Notes: a model not told the origin generated them from the sequence alone. A stretch of DNA of 64,000 nt from Polydactylus sextarius (GCA_016801845.1 CM028906.1:13651001-13715000); one strand, 5' to 3'. Counted from the stretch's first letter, positions 37,230-50,586 are shown. Translations and numbers: made by a program.

Positions 37230-39790
37230 GTTTCTATAAGATCTCTATTTTCTGTACAGCACATTTTTTTTCTACATCAGATTTAAGTTATATCGGCTTG
37301 CGCTCATCCTTCTGACCTAACAGTAGTCTCTCTCCATGTAAATGTCGTTTTCCAGCAGCAGCTTGATGTCATACATCTGCATTCACATACATTAGTCATG
37401 GAATTTGCCCTTTTCAGAGATCAAAAGTAAGTCAGGCAGAGTTAAGGCAGCAGGCCTGAAGCTGATAGAGAATTGTTGTCAGGAGTGATGCTCAGATTGT
37501 TTCTCATCTGTGTGTGTGCGCTCTACCAAGCTCCATCATAACTGGATGGACCCTAAATGAAAGTGTGAGAGTCATTTTGGGTCATTTGGTTAACATTGAA
37601 CGCTTTGCTTTAGGAAAGTAGGCGATGTCACAATTAAAGCATGTGCTCTAACTATAAACATCCCCCTGTTCTTATTATCTCTCCCCAGCTGATTGAGTTC
37701 ATGTTCTTTGAATTTGTCATTTGTCCTTTTGTCCATTTGTCCTTTATTGCTTTTTTCCATTCAATGTATCTTTAACTTTTTGGTTTTGTCTTTATTTGGT
37801 TGAAAATTTACAAATCACTCCTTTAAGTATTTCCACCATTTAAATACAGGATTTATTTATTTCCACTGTCTAAAAACCCTCATGATGTTGAGTTGCAGCA
37901 GCACCAGTTTAATTTATTTGGAAGCACTTTTAACTCTGAGGAGAAGAAAAAACTGCTGCACTTTTCAGTTTAAATACTGCAGAAGGCAGCTGCTTTATTG
38001 ACAAAGGCAGACTATTTGACTTGAACATTGCTCTTCTGCTAACATCTCAGGCTTCCCCATCGCAAAGGACGAACTGTGTCACGATGAATCCATTAAATAG
38101 TCAGTTACCGTTAATGAGCTCTTGCTCTGAAAATCTCGCTTCAGCACACCTTTTGAGGGGAGCCAGTCTTCAACAGCTAAGTGCAATTCTGTACATTTAA
38201 CAACATGACTGCCACTGTGTGGTTAAGAGCAGGTCTAGGATTGTTGCTGGCGCTGTGGTTAACGCTGTTCAACTGTAGAAACCAGCTGCAACAGGGAGTT
38301 ACGTGTTGCTCATAAAGGGCTAATTTTACTTCACGTGTGCATTTATGTTTGTAAAGGAAAAAAGCGTTAATATTAAATGAAGCATTTGCATGCGAGTGCA
38401 GTGATTTGTTATCAGTCTTTGCATCTGTACAGTCTGGGTTCAGTCTGATTAAGTTGTCACTATGGTGCTTTGAACCAGACCTCTGTAGTTTCTCTGTATC
38501 TCTGTAGTTTGAACATTTCTCTAATACAGCAGCTTAATAAGATTCTTTTTAACACTAACTAGCAGCATTAGACATGAGGTGTAGTCTAATATTGTGTAGT
38601 GTTGTATACATGTATAAATTGTCATTGTATAAATAAGGCTCCGTGAATACCAATTCTATCAATCACAGTTGAACCAAAGGAGCTTGTGATTAAGTCTCTT
38701 TACGTTCATACGTTGTGACTGAGCTCATCAGCTCCCCGTCTACTGTCATCACAGAATGTGTCATATCCCAGATTTTAGTTGTTTAAGTACACACTTAAAA
38801 CCACTGCTACATCACATGACCTGTTAGTGTTTTCAGCTTTGGTGGTTACTTTTTTTTTTTTTTTTTAAACTGCCAACATAAGCACTTGTGCGGAAAAAGG
38901 GAAATGGCCCCAAAAATTGCACTAAAAAGTCAGTCTGCCTTGTTTTGTTTTTTTGTTCTCTCTTTCTTAAGGGGTCACAAGGTTTCTGTACAGGTTTGAG
39001 ATGATAAATGAGTTATTTTTTCATTTGACAGGTTGTGATTTCAGAAGTTAAAAAGTACACAGAGAGCTAGAGTGATATTTCAAGTTCAACATGTTTAATC
39101 AACAAAATATTTTAAGATGTAAAAGAAGAAGTGGTATGAATGCATGGACATAAAACTACAGCACATAAAGGGAAGTCTGTTGTGTTGTTGATGACTAATC
39201 AAAGAGTAGTTTGTCAGTCTGAACTGTAGAGATACTCAACACCACCAGTTAGTGGTCCGGTGCATGTTTCTCTCACCTAATGTTCTTATTTTGACACTTC
39301 TCATACTGGACTCATCTGTAAACTCCACACTCTTTCCCCAAAGCTTTACAATGTTGTATTTAAGTTCATGTATATCATGTTAAACAGATGTTTCTTTGTC
39401 TAATGTTAAATATAAAGAGAACATTGTTCATACCAAAAGGTTGAATTTGCTTCATCTCTTATTTCAGATGTGTGGGTTTCAGTGGTATGTGAAGACTCCA
39501 ACACAGCCTGGTTCAATGGTTCGATCCCCATGGCTACCAGCTGTGTGGTGTTACTGATGTGTTACCCGGTGCTGTTTTTCTGCCTACACGGGACCATCGG
39601 TCTGTTTCCATGCTGTCAGCAAACATCAGTCTTCTAATGAACATCTGAGTGCCTGCAGTGAGACTGAAGGTTCAGTCGTGTCATCAGTTGCAGCAGACGA
39701 CTCAGACTGACACACCTGTTGTCTGCTCATTAATATCAGTCTGCATTTATTTCTACAAATGAATTATGTAAAGTCAGTTCACGGGCAAAA
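37230..39790. other. spacer between the 3' ends of pdpr and mrps11
   Basis: The two genes converge here. No supported gene was found. It includes a T17 run near 38850 and, at about 39505-39545, GGTTCGATCCCCATGGC, which looks like a piece of a fish tRNA-derived repeat (B-box-like). A 55-codon frame over 39470-39640 has no family resemblance. Confidence 0.55.
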
Positions 39791-39811
39791 AAATGTTACA
39801 CAACAAAACAC

Positions 39812-39817
39812 TTTATT
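39812..39817 (-). terminator. mrps11: mrps11 polyadenylation signal
   Basis: TTTATT on the plus strand is AATAAA on the minus strand, 58-63 nt after the mrps11 stop codon. This gives a very short 3' UTR, common for ribosomal protein genes. Confidence 0.75.
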
Positions 39818-39874
39818 AGTATATGACATCGCAACAGCTTCCTCCCGCTGCAGTGCATTCTGGTTCGTGGTGGA

Positions 39875-42750
39875 TCATATCCTCCTGGCTTTGCGAGGAC
39901 GGCATCCGTTGTGGGGCACGGGTGTGTCGTCGGTGATCGATACCACCTCCAGGCCTCCCATCGTCAGGCCTTTGATTGCAGCCTGCACAACAGAGATAAA
40001 AGCATTCATTCATTAACAAAACAAATGGGAACTTATCAGAACATGTGAGGCTCGCTAAACAACCTTCATTTATCCTCATTTTTAAAAGTCTGATATGATG
40101 TAGAGGAGTCATTCCTCTGTGCAGTGACAGGTTTATTTGCCCACTATTGGATCATAAACATATTTCTCTCTCACTCTGATATATTATGACTCCACTGTGC
40201 CCCTTTACACTTTCTAAATCAAACAAACTTTGCAAATAAAATGAGAAGAAACGGACACAGAAGAGTGTGAACTGGGAGTTTTAAGCAGACATAAAAATGA
40301 ATGGAATAAATAATTATCTGAGAAAAACAGTACCAGCATCACTGAATACCTTCAAGGCTTTGAAACAAGATTTACAGTAATTTAATGAGACTTTTCTGGG
40401 CTGTGCAGAAACACTCAGGTGGTCGCAAGGCAATACAAGTAACATTCTGATTTTTTTTTCTTCCTTGTACTCACCAAACGTCCAGGACCAAGACCTTTGA
40501 CCACAACACGAACAAACTTAACTCCCTTCACTGTAGATTTCTGTTCAGAGTAGAGACACACTCAGAATTAATGTGCAGCATCAACCCGACTCCCCTGTTC
40601 ATTCAGAGGAGTATCATAGGTTGGAACTCCAGCAGAGATTAATGATGTAGGGGACAGAGGTGAAGTCACTGAGGTTAATAAAATTTAATTAATAACCATA
40701 AATATTCATTAATATTTTGTCAGTTTCCCACAACTTACATACTAACATTTTCAGCTCTATACAGAGCAGGAATAATTTAAGCTCGTTGGTCACGGTGGCA
40801 GATGCATTCACTTTGTTTTTTTTCACTATTTCACCAACCACACAATGGTTAATTACACAGCTGAAACAATTAAGTCTGTTTGGGATAAACATGTGTTGTG
40901 AGGATGTGCTGTCCATGTCGTGTTTGAGTAAAGTGATAATCTTTTGAAAGCGGACTGTCAGCATCGAATAGATAATGAAGATAAGTGTTAGATGTGGGGC
41001 CTTTTTACAGTCTGTGCGAGGGAATAGCATGGCATAAAGGTTAATGTGTTACTTTTTAGGCAGAGAGACAATATTCATGTTAAATGGTATTTTCCAGTTG
41101 TAGTCAGAACAACAACACATTACTAGCTCTTTGTCAAACTTAATTTCTCCAGTGTGTTTACTGCAAGAAAAAAAAACTGTGACCCTCAATCAGCAGTCTT
41201 CATAAATCAGGTTAATATGAAGTCTAAATGAGATTTTAATACCAGCTGATGCACTCTGTCAGAGTAATTTACAACCAACAATTAATACTCAGTGTTCGCG
41301 CAATTAGACATGCTCTCCTTTAATATAAAAGACAAATCATCAGCGGTCACATACTTTGTTGTCCAAGTGTCCTTGAGCAGGACAGTGAGCCTCTACTCTG
41401 CTGTATCACTGTAAATTCCCAGCACAGGAAAACAATGTGAGAACTTACCGCAGCAGCAGAGATGCCTGCAGTCTGAGCAGCAATGGGTGTCGACTTCTTG
41501 ATGTTTTTGAAGCCTTCTGTTCCGCAGGACGTCCTGATTATCGACTGTCCCGCGCTGTCTGTCAGCTGGATGTGTGTGCTGGTACAGAACAGTTCAGATT
41601 ACAGAATCACTAACCCACAACCAACAGTATGTTACTGTAAATGGATATTTTTCAAAAACTATCACGCTGATGATAAGTTGTTTGTTCCAAATAAATGCCT
41701 TCATCTCAAAGCTCTGTATTATTTACACCAGATTTGTGTGAGTTGAGTTCTGTCCTACACATCAGTTTCAGCACAATGTAACACACAGACTCCTAAATAA
41801 CCATCAATTGTTTGTATTTCACAAGGAACAGTGTATTAATAACTTGTAATTATGAAAAACCTTACCTTACATATTATATATCATAAGTTGTTCCCATATT
41901 TGAGTCAAAATGTGTTGAACCAATCCCCCTATATATGTTAAATATTACAAACCTGCTGAGTGTAGTTAACAGAATTACAATGTCCTAATGTTTCTATAAC
42001 AAGTGAGTGACAGAGGTGAGAACTTGTTACATCAAATCTGTGACTTGTTACAGCCACACAGCGACTGTGCAATTTTAAAATTATACAGGTCCCACTTACT
42101 TGTTGTACGTGGCTTTAATATGAATGATTGGTAACTCGTCAAACTGCTTTCCATCCCATCTCAATGAAGTCTCCTGACCAGGCAGTGGAGGAAAATGACT
42201 GCGGGAAAAAACAAACAAAAACAGAATGATCCCATGAGCATTATTGTTATTATTCTACTGTTATGAGTAATGCGTCCACACAGACGTTTAACTGAAATAT
42301 AAGAAATCTGACCTGAAGTTTTTGGAGGTTTTCTCAGAGACAGTGGCTGGTGCTGGGGTCTGTTGAAGTCTGAATGCACTGCTACATAATGTTCGCTGCA
42401 GGCTGCTGCTACCAAATCTACAGAGAGAGACGCACAAACACAGACAAACACACACACATACACATAGAGTTTACTTAGCAGCACAAGACTTTCACAAACT
42501 AAGGCGCATTCTCTGTTAGCCAGAAACTAACTTCAGCTCTAGGTATGACGTGCCATTAAAGACATGCGCCAGAACTGTCTGCAAACTGTGGGCTGATTTT
42601 ATAACAACTAGCCCTTAGCTAACCGCGATGCTAGCAAAAACATACCAATAAAAACACTTACAGAAAGCTTCCGTTTGCATTTAGAGAGGCAGTCAGCTGT
42701 CGACATACAGTACTCACAGAATTAACTAATATACAATTAAATTTATACAT
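39875..42750 (-). CDS. mrps11: mitochondrial small-ribosomal-subunit protein uS11m (MRPS11)
   Basis: Six coding exons on the minus strand, in order of translation: 42750-42662, 42417-42313, 42198-42100, 41578-41449, 40540-40475, 39982-39875. All junctions are GT/AG and in phase, giving 198 aa (human about 194). The first 60 or so residues are rich in Ser, Arg and Leu and poor in acids, as expected of a mitochondrial presequence. The uS11 domain follows, with HIKATYNNTHIQL, SCGTEGFKN, TPIAAQTAGISAAA, VRVVVKGLGPGRL and the C-terminal GGLEVVSITDDTPVPHNG then CRPRKARRI, which contacts rRNA in the platform of the small subunit. I chose the ATG at 42750-42748 because only it gives the frame that continues into exon 2. 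A nearby ATG at about 42706 is out of frame. It is divergent from mrpl46, as in human. Confidence 0.97.
41358..41410 (+). repeat. fragment of a teleost interspersed repeat in an mrps11 intron
   Basis: GTCCAAGTGTCCTTGAGCAG followed by GACAGTGAGCC closely resembles a common fish repeat motif ('GAAGTGTCCTTGAGCAAGACACTGAACC', recalled from memory). Only a short stretch is recognisable. Confidence 0.5.
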
Positions 42751-43326
42751 GTTTGGTAGATTTATATATAAATGGTCAGTTAGACATTGGAGATTATCCT
42801 ACACACCAAACGTGACATTGAAAATGCCGGATGTCTAGACCAAACCAGTAACAGCGTAATTTTTAAGGGGTGACAAAGTTCTAACAGCATTGTTATTATG
42901 AAAATCAATACAAAAAAAATCACAAAATCTATGTTATTTTTATTTTTATATTGTTAAATTTTAAAATTTAATTCTATAAGTACATAAAATTATGTGTTTT
43001 TGTTTTTATTTTGATTTAATGTCCCCCCGCTTTTATCATAATAGACTGTTCGCTTTTCTGCACAGGATTGTGGGTAAAAGTATGAAAATGCTGCTTTCAA
43101 AACCCTGCCAAACCCTCGTAAATATAATAATAACAACATGAACACTCGCTTAAAGAGCTTTTAAAAATCAGCCCGGACAAATAAAAAGAAAAAAACATTG
43201 TTTTATTTTTTTTTTGTAGTTGTCGTTTGCGGAAATCTGTTTGAAAATTACTCTTTCAGCGACCTTTTTTCAACGATCGCTAACTTAAGGATTTTTTTGA
43301 AAGCACATTGAACGTCTCAAAAGAAG
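42751..43326. promoter_or_regulatory. bidirectional promoter between mrps11 and mrpl46
   Basis: The two start codons are 576 bp apart in head-to-head orientation. An ETS-like core CCGGATGT lies at 42827-42834 on the mrps11 side. AAGATGGCAGC at 43324-43334 overlaps the mrpl46 start codon and matches the YY1-type AAGATGGCGGC element found at the first codon of many genes for mitochondrial and translation proteins. No TATA box fits a sharp start for mrpl46. The middle, about 42890-43220, is AT-rich. The same gene pair is divergent in human, from memory. Confidence 0.7.
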
Positions 43327-46300
43327 ATGGCAGCGCCGTGCAGGAGGATGGCGAGTTGGCCTCTGTTACAATTTCTGTCCCGTTTTAACAGGACGGCGGC
43401 AGGGAACACAAGTTTTCGTCAGTTTTCTAGCACTTCTCTTTGTCGGGCAATTTCAAAGACCAACAATGTGACAGAAAGAGCGAGTTCCCCGTGGACTTTG
43501 ATGGCGGCCGTGTATCTGCAGAGGTTGCCGGTCATTTCAGCGGACAGAAACCCGATAGAGGAGCGGTTCGGTGAGATGATGCAGCAGGTGCGTTTGTTTG
43601 GGCTGATAAATAAAATAATTTCTAAGCTATACCTGGCCACAGTTTGCCAAGAGGTAGTAATGCCCTCATTTCTCATCTCAGTGTTACTGGGAGATCTATG
43701 ACCCCGCAGTGTAGGTAATATAAATTGATAAATTCCACTGAAAACAAGACTTTATAGTCTTGTTTATAAGACTACATCAATAAAATGCAACTGTATTGAG
43801 TCCCAGGTTTACTACATGTCATTGCACATATTCAGATGTCTCAGCTGTGATTGGGTCTTATTATCCCTTCATGCCTTGTGATCCTGGTATTTTTAAAAGA
43901 CATTAACGGGTTGGCTTGTCCTCATTTCCTAATATAACTGTATTGTACTAAACTGATTAAAGTTTAAATCGATTTAAAGCAAGACTAACAAAAACCTTGG
44001 ACAATCTACAGCTTGTACTGGAAGGCAGCAACCAATGCTCTCATCTCATGTCTCATGTCTGACAATAATGATTCCTGATTATTTTCAGATATAGTATGAA
44101 TGTCAGAAAGTAGTGGAAAAGTCATTTAGAATATTCAGGTCTTTTTCTCACCAACTACTAGAAAGGCAGAGTAGAGCCTTTCCGAATATGTTATCTCTGT
44201 GAAACATGCCTCATTCTGTAATGTTAATGAAAGTGATTTGCCAAAATTGTTGGATCCTCTTCTTTAACTGAGTCAGCACCAACATGTAATGAAGGTGAAG
44301 TTGCTTTGACAGGCATAAAAATGCTGAAACTAAAAATTATTCCCACTTTATCTTTGCATAATGAGTCACTTAATCTAAACTTTAAATCTATTAGTCATCA
44401 ACATTGTTTACAAATTAAATGCCCAGCTCTAAACTAGTTGATTAATCAACTAATTACTCCAGCTCTGCAGGTAAAAACTTATGATAGTGATAGACAGTGG
44501 TGCTACTAGTCGATTAACAACAACCTCTTAACCCAGGAGGTTAATTGTGGAGGTCAGTTTAGATATGCTTTTAATAAATAATAAGTTAGATACTTTTAGT
44601 CTTGAGTTTAAATACTTTTGTTGCTTAAAGAAAAGTTAGTCTGACAGATTGAGATAATTCGAAATGTTTCAAAAACAGTTTAGTCATGCTTAAGAACATC
44701 AAAGACTTTATAGTAGTGACTGAAATCAGTACATACACACATAATAGTATTGTTCTATATTAATTATGCATTAATGTAAGATCATTTTGTCCATATTTTT
44801 TGTCACACTAACATTTTATGTTGCTGACTTTATATACCATATATGCTGACACCTTTTTATTTAGCATATTGTGACATCAGCTGTCATCAGTTAATGCTGC
44901 GCTAGGATATGCACTGAGGAGGGTGAGCGGTCAGTGTCAGCCGGATTTCACCACCACAACAATCAGATGACAGAACAGCGAGAATTTCCACACTGAAAAA
45001 TGTGCCACAGTTTGACATGACGACCCGCCCCGACTGACCTGATTTCAGATAGAACTGGAGAAAAGCCTGCTGTCGGACCACGAGCTGCGCTTGCTGGACG
45101 ACGCTGAGATGATCAGCCGTAAGCAGTCGGACAGCTACGACTCCGATGACGAGGGGGGGCGCAAGGACCAGGATATTGTGCTGGCTCAGGACCTCGAAGA
45201 CTCCTGGGAGCAGATGTTGAAGAGATTCCAGCCTGCAGAGAGAGTCAGAGGTCAGTATGAGAAGTGTAATCTGTCCGTAGCAGGGTAAATTATCAAATAT
45301 TACAAATATATCATCTATCATTACATGTAGCAAGACAAAAGGATTAATACTCAAAATATGTCTTGCGATCTTTAATCACAGGCAGAATGGGAATAAAATT
45401 CTATCATCAGAAGACAGCTCATACAGCTGAGTGTAAACTCAGTCACCAGTGAATGAACAGACTTTTTTTTTTACTCCCGCTGCAGTATTCGAATGTTTTT
45501 TGACATTCAGGAAATCTATTTGCTCCTGCGTTTCCAGTTTTCATTTTACTCTCCGTGACATTTTAAAAGTTTGCATACGTTTTGCTCGACAGTCTCAGAG
45601 AGACACAGCTGCTACGAAGCGGTTGACAGTTTCTGTCTCTTGTCTCCCGTTTAGCCGACGTAGATAAGGATTTGACCTCAGTGGAGCGCTGCCTGGCTGA
45701 CTCGCTGGTTCTTCTGGCCGAGCAGCAGGTCGGAAGCGGGAAGCTGTGGCTGCTGCCTCAGACTCAGTGGCAGGAGGGAGAGACACTGCGACAGACGGCC
45801 GAGAGAGCGCTCGCCTCCCTGCCAGGTAAACATGATCATGTTTAGATGAAGATGTTTATATTTTGTGCTGAACTTTAGTTAACAGTTAACAGTGTATTTC
45901 AAATATTTTGTGTCTGATTTACTGGAAACTTAAGGTGAGATGCAGCTCCTTAATGCACAGACATCAAATTACTTCCTCAAATTTTCAAGGAAAAAGTAAC
46001 AGCAGTGTCAGATTTTCCCGACTGTTTCTCTGTTGCTTTGCTCTGGAAGAAATGTCAGTTATTTTAGAGACCGATATCTGAAGCTGATATCAGATATTTA
46101 AAGCCCCCCGTGGAACATTTTTATGTGATTATACTCTTCAAATTAATATTAAATTAACTGTAATGCTTTCTACTGTAATGGTTTCTGTAAGTGTTTTTTA
46201 ATGCTACCACCAGGAGCTATAAAGAAGTTTGCAAATTGTACAGTCGGGGTTCTCACTTACGTTTTTGCATTTATATAGATATAGCTAATAAATCACATAA

Positions 46301-48718
46301 CACACACACACACACTCAGGGTAAAACTAGCTGAATGTCAAGACGGTAATGTATGCACACCTTTATAGTAACTTTACAAAGAGGCTGAAATAATATCCTT
46401 CAACTGTGTGTGTTAAGTTACTAACATAAACCTCATAATGCCGTGTAAAGCAAACAGTAATCCAAGTCTTTGTCACAGACTTATTAAGGCACAGTTCAGA
46501 GATCCATGACATGAACCCTTTTGAAGTGTACGTGCTGGCATTAGCTGTAATATTATTCTGAAAACCACTGCACATTTCACTGGTTTTTGTGATAAGACCC
46601 ACCAGTTATTAACCGTGGGACATATTCAATTTAAAAAAGGAAGATTGTCCAGTTTTTCCAGTGTGTCCTTTAACTGTGGTTTGTAGAGACTGATGATACA
46701 ACAACTGTAGAGCTTTTATGGGATTAGTTATTGTTCTAGATATTCAAACATACTTAAATCCCCAGCATAAAAATCTTAATTAACATCAGCAAACTGAGCT
46801 TTTTTTTTGTCTAAAAATAGTTCACAATTCACATTCTGTATTGTAATGCTCGATTCACTGGACCGTTATAGACTATTATAGTGATGGTTGCAGTAGTAGT
46901 GAATGTCAGCCATAATACATATACTTATAAATATAATACATAAAAAACAGGTCACTTCACTGAAGGAGTGAGCTGTGTGGACCTGTTTGGAGGCTTTGAA
47001 GGAAAATCTTTCTACAAGAAATAAAATACCCCTGATGATGTCATCAGTTGCATTATGGGTATGGTATATGAGTCAGCCTTTTGTGGAGGTTGACTCATAC
47101 TACTGACTGAAAAGCAAAGGAAATCTCAGCCTGCGCTGCTTTAGTTTGACTGTCTCTTTCTTTATATAAATGCTGTAACGCCGCTTAAAGTCACATTAAA
47201 TTGAGCCGACGGATTCCTAATATTGTATGAAGAATAAAACTCCTTCTTAAGTTTTATCATGAGAGCACTCTTCTTCACTGTCATAGCTTGAAATCTTCAG
47301 TCAATTCTTTTCATTTTCTAATAAAACATTAAGTATGACTTAAAATGTAGCAAGAAAGAAACAGCATCAAGACATTGAAGAGTGAAAACAACATGTGGAA
47401 ACATTTCATAATATGCTTGAATTAACCCTACAACCACCGCTTGGGGGAGAATATAATCCATACAATAAATATAAGCTGTTATAGGTTGTACTGTTGTCAA
47501 CACGCTTCATTTGCTGCATTCTCCCTGGATCTACATCCTAATCTCTTTTGCTGTAATGACCTAGTTTAAGGACCATTAAAGTTTGATGTGATCTTATTTA
47601 AAACAGCTCTGTGGTGCTTAAAGAACAATTGTATATATTATCTACAAGAAGAAAGGGTAAACCATCCTTAAACCTCCAACCCACAGCTCACACACACACA
47701 CACACACACACACAGCATTTTTAGACCAATCACGTTCCACCAGTTTGTTCCAAGCTGTCACCTTCACTTAGACGTCCTCTGATGTCAGCTGTAGGTTAGA
47801 CATCACTTCGTCATAAGACACTGACGGGATGAAGTTAAAGGTCAGAGGTCACAGCTCGCAAAAATGACTGAACAAATATTCTATCCCGCAGTGATACTGC
47901 ACATAAGATATTTAACAGCAGCTGCAAAACTGGCTGCTTCTTCATGTTGTTTTATCTGCATGCGATGGGAGGAAGCCTTTAAGCTCTTAAAGATTTAAAT
48001 AAAACACCAGTGATTGAGGATCTCAGACCGTTTCACAACATTGCTCATCAACTGTTAATGCGACATCTCCATCAATCACCTCACATTAAGACTTTCTACT
48101 TGACATAAACGTGCCATTTGGTGGAAGGTTTTCATCTGAAGTGTCTAACAGTAACAAGAGCTGATCCATTTTTAATATATCTTGACTCAGTTGGGAATTG
48201 AATCTCTAACATTGCCATGTTGGTGCATTACTATGCGTGTTGAGCCAAAAGATCACATGGGATTAGATTAAAACTTAATTGAGAGAAATGTGTTGTTGCA
48301 ACACCACAGATTCAGAATTAGAAACCTATTATAACAGTCAAACACAGATAATGCAGCAAAATACAACTGCAGCATCAAATGATCTCTATAAAGGCTTAAA
48401 GTTTAGGAACATCTGCATTATAGCTCACTTTTTGTCTCAAACTATACGAACTCACAGCTTGTTTCTTTTCCAGCTGGTTTCAAGGCCACTTTTCTCAGCA
48501 ACGCCCCCTGCGGAGTGTATAAGTATAAACTGCCCAAAGCTATGCGGACGGAGAGCTCCATTGGAGCAAAGGTGTTCTTCTTCAAGGCAATTCTATCAGA
48601 CAGCGGCACCCCTGCAGCCCAAAACTCCTCGTTGATTTGGCTGAAGAAAAACGAATTGCAGGGCTACCTGAAACCAGCGTACCTGATGAAGGTAGACCGC
48701 TTCGTCATGGTCATGTGA
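43327..48718 (+). CDS. mrpl46: mitochondrial large-ribosomal-subunit protein mL46 (MRPL46)
   Basis: Four coding exons, 43327-43587, 45049-45250, 45655-45825 and 48474-48718, join in phase to give 292 aa (human 279). The N-terminus (MAAPCRRMASWPLL, about residues 1-55) is basic and Ser-rich, suiting mitochondrial import. Next comes the family block LQRLPVIS (64-71), then IELEKSLLSDHELRLLD (88 onward) and an acidic insert (SYDSDDEGG). AQDLEDSWEQ and a Nudix-like fold follow, with LLPQTQWQEGETLRQTAERAL and then APCGVYKYKLPKAMRTESS and GAKVFFFKA. mL46 is a Nudix-fold structural protein of the mitoribosome central protuberance and is not thought to be an active hydrolase. The first ATG is used. 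A second in-frame ATG lies at residue 8. It is transcribed away from mrps11. Confidence 0.97.
45826..48473 (+). other. mrpl46: mrpl46 intron 3 (2.6 kb)
   Basis: The longest mrpl46 intron. It contains a (CA)n run at about 47692-47714 and no recognisable exon or named repeat. Intron 1 (43588-45048) likewise holds only anonymous AT-rich sequence. Confidence 0.8.
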
Positions 48719-48860
48719 AGCATAAACATAAAACGGTGGACACTGAACTTACAGAACAATATTATGTATTTATGAGGCTCAGAAAGTCACTTCACTTATC
48801 TGTTGTCTCGTATCATAGAAAGTTCTATTAGTCAATAATATGTGTATGTTCCATTGTATT

Positions 48861-48866
48861 AATAAA
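48861..48866 (+). terminator. mrpl46: mrpl46 polyadenylation signal
   Basis: AATAAA in GTATTAATAAACATT lies 143 nt after the stop codon, giving a short 3' UTR. Confidence 0.8.
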
Positions 48867-49008
48867 CATTTTTTCCACACGTGATGTGAATCATGGCTGA
48901 AACTCTGACCTGTATCAGATATGATGATGGAATACCCACACCAGATTGTATGAAACATTTTCTGAGTGGCCCCAAACTTGTAAAGTGTTTTACGTAAAGG
49001 AGGTGAAA

Positions 49009-49013
<5 letters not shown>

Positions 49014-49050
<37 letters not shown>
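49014..49050. repeat. (AT)n microsatellite
   Basis: A pure AT dinucleotide run of about 37 bp in AT-rich sequence just beyond the mrpl46 3' end. Confidence 0.97.
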
Positions 49051-49056
<6 letters not shown>

Positions 49057-49730
49057 AAATCATTTTAAGTTAATACATGTGGAGGTCCATGACATGAAGT
49101 TAACTGTAAAGTTAAATATTTATCATTTAAATTTCTCATTATTATGATTTGCTGTTCATTGTTATTCAAACTCACCACAATGATTGAATTTTGAAAGTTG
49201 ATTGAAAATAATTATTATTGAACATGGTATTCATGACAAAAAAAATGTATGATTGATTAATAGTAGATGGGAAAAATCACACTGATGTGAATTTCTAATT
49301 GAATCATGCTGAGTCATTTGTTTCCTGAACACAACATGCAAGGTCACAATCCTCAGCATGAAAGATCTTCTAATTTATGACAAAGACAATTTAATTTTTT
49401 CATTAACCACATCCACGTTCATTATAAGAGAGAATATCATTTCTATTGTGTAGCTTATGAAACAAGAGTCTGGTGGGTTTAAAAGAGCAACTGAAGAAGG
49501 AAAAAAAAAAAAAATATTTGCATAAACAATTGTCACATTAGCATAGTTTAGCAGTTGTCTTTTCTCTTTAAGTGTTTTGTTGTTTTAGAACTGCAGCACT
49601 TAATGAGTCCACATCCAGCACGGGAAACTAAACACCAAATGTTGCTGCCGTTTTGAGCTCACACTGTGTGGGCAGACCTGCTGGAGGTGAACTGTTGAGC
49701 CTCAGCAGCAGGGCACAGGCTTTCATCTCA

Positions 49731-49744
49731 ACAGTAGGTGGCAG
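49731..49744 (+). promoter_or_regulatory. CTCF-like motif
   Basis: ACAGTAGGTGGCAG agrees with the CTCF core form CCACTAGGTGGCAG at 12 of 14 positions, including the whole TAGGTGGCAG half. It lies in a locally GC-richer 300 bp, about 0.9 kb past mrpl46. Binding is a prediction. Confidence 0.35.
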
Positions 49745-50586
49745 TATTTGCACACCGGCCACAGAGTAACGCCGTGAGCAGCAGTGTAATTACGCCTGTG
49801 TGTGTGACCTCAGAGGGGGACTGCAGAGAGACCTTTCTGATCAACTTGGCTTCCTCTTACTCATACTGGAAATATCCATCATAGCAGGCTAATGTTCCTT
49901 TGGAATAGCTTTGATAATTCGTCTTAGGTAAGAGCATTCTGATGTTCCTGACCCATTCTCTGCCTGCAATCAGCCTGTTCTTTCTTTCTTTTATTTGTGT
50001 CTGCTGGGACAAGGAGTTATTAATGTTGTAGACATTGGCATTAGATTTTTCCATCTTTACTTTCAGGGACTGTTGAAAGCCAGTAGCTCAAGCTGTTTGT
50101 GAGATTGGCTGAGTGCAATGCAGCCCTGCTCTGACAGATGAGATGTGAAGGTCAGGGGGAGCTGATAAAGGCCATTTCTAACTGGCTGGACAGTTTGGGC
50201 ACAGAAAAGACTTTACTGTTCTGCTGGCTGACAATGGCCTCCCGCAGCCCTCAGGCCAGTTCTGGTACCTGACGTAAAATCAAGGTGTAATCATTGGTAC
50301 AAAAAAGAGCTACAGTCACTGCTTTCATCTCCAAGGACGTGCTGATCAAAGATTCTTTACCCAATTTGCAGTGAAAGGGCATTGGGATCATAGGATTGCC
50401 AGTATGAATCCTGAAACCATAAACTTTGCTGTTTATACCTTAAATTAGTAACTTAGAGCAAGGCAGTAAGCATGCATTTGTTGTTGAGGAACTGCTCAGT
50501 AGATATAGACAAGAGAAGTAGCTGTTCATGGTGACACTCCACAAATACAGGATATATAAACAATAAAGGAGCATTCCACCAATTTT

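Noticed and set aside
39505..39545. tRNA-like B box (GGTTCGATCCC)
   Set aside because: No A box at the right spacing and no cloverleaf could be drawn, so it is at best a SINE fragment and not a tRNA gene.
39463..39640. Open frame of about 55 codons with a hydrophobic centre between pdpr and mrps11
   Set aside because: It overlaps a GGTTCGATCCCC repeat-like stretch and has no conserved family or splice partner.
42662..42706. Alternative mrps11 start at the ATG near 42706
   Set aside because: It ends the exon in the wrong phase to continue into exon 2. The ATG at 42750-42748 fits.
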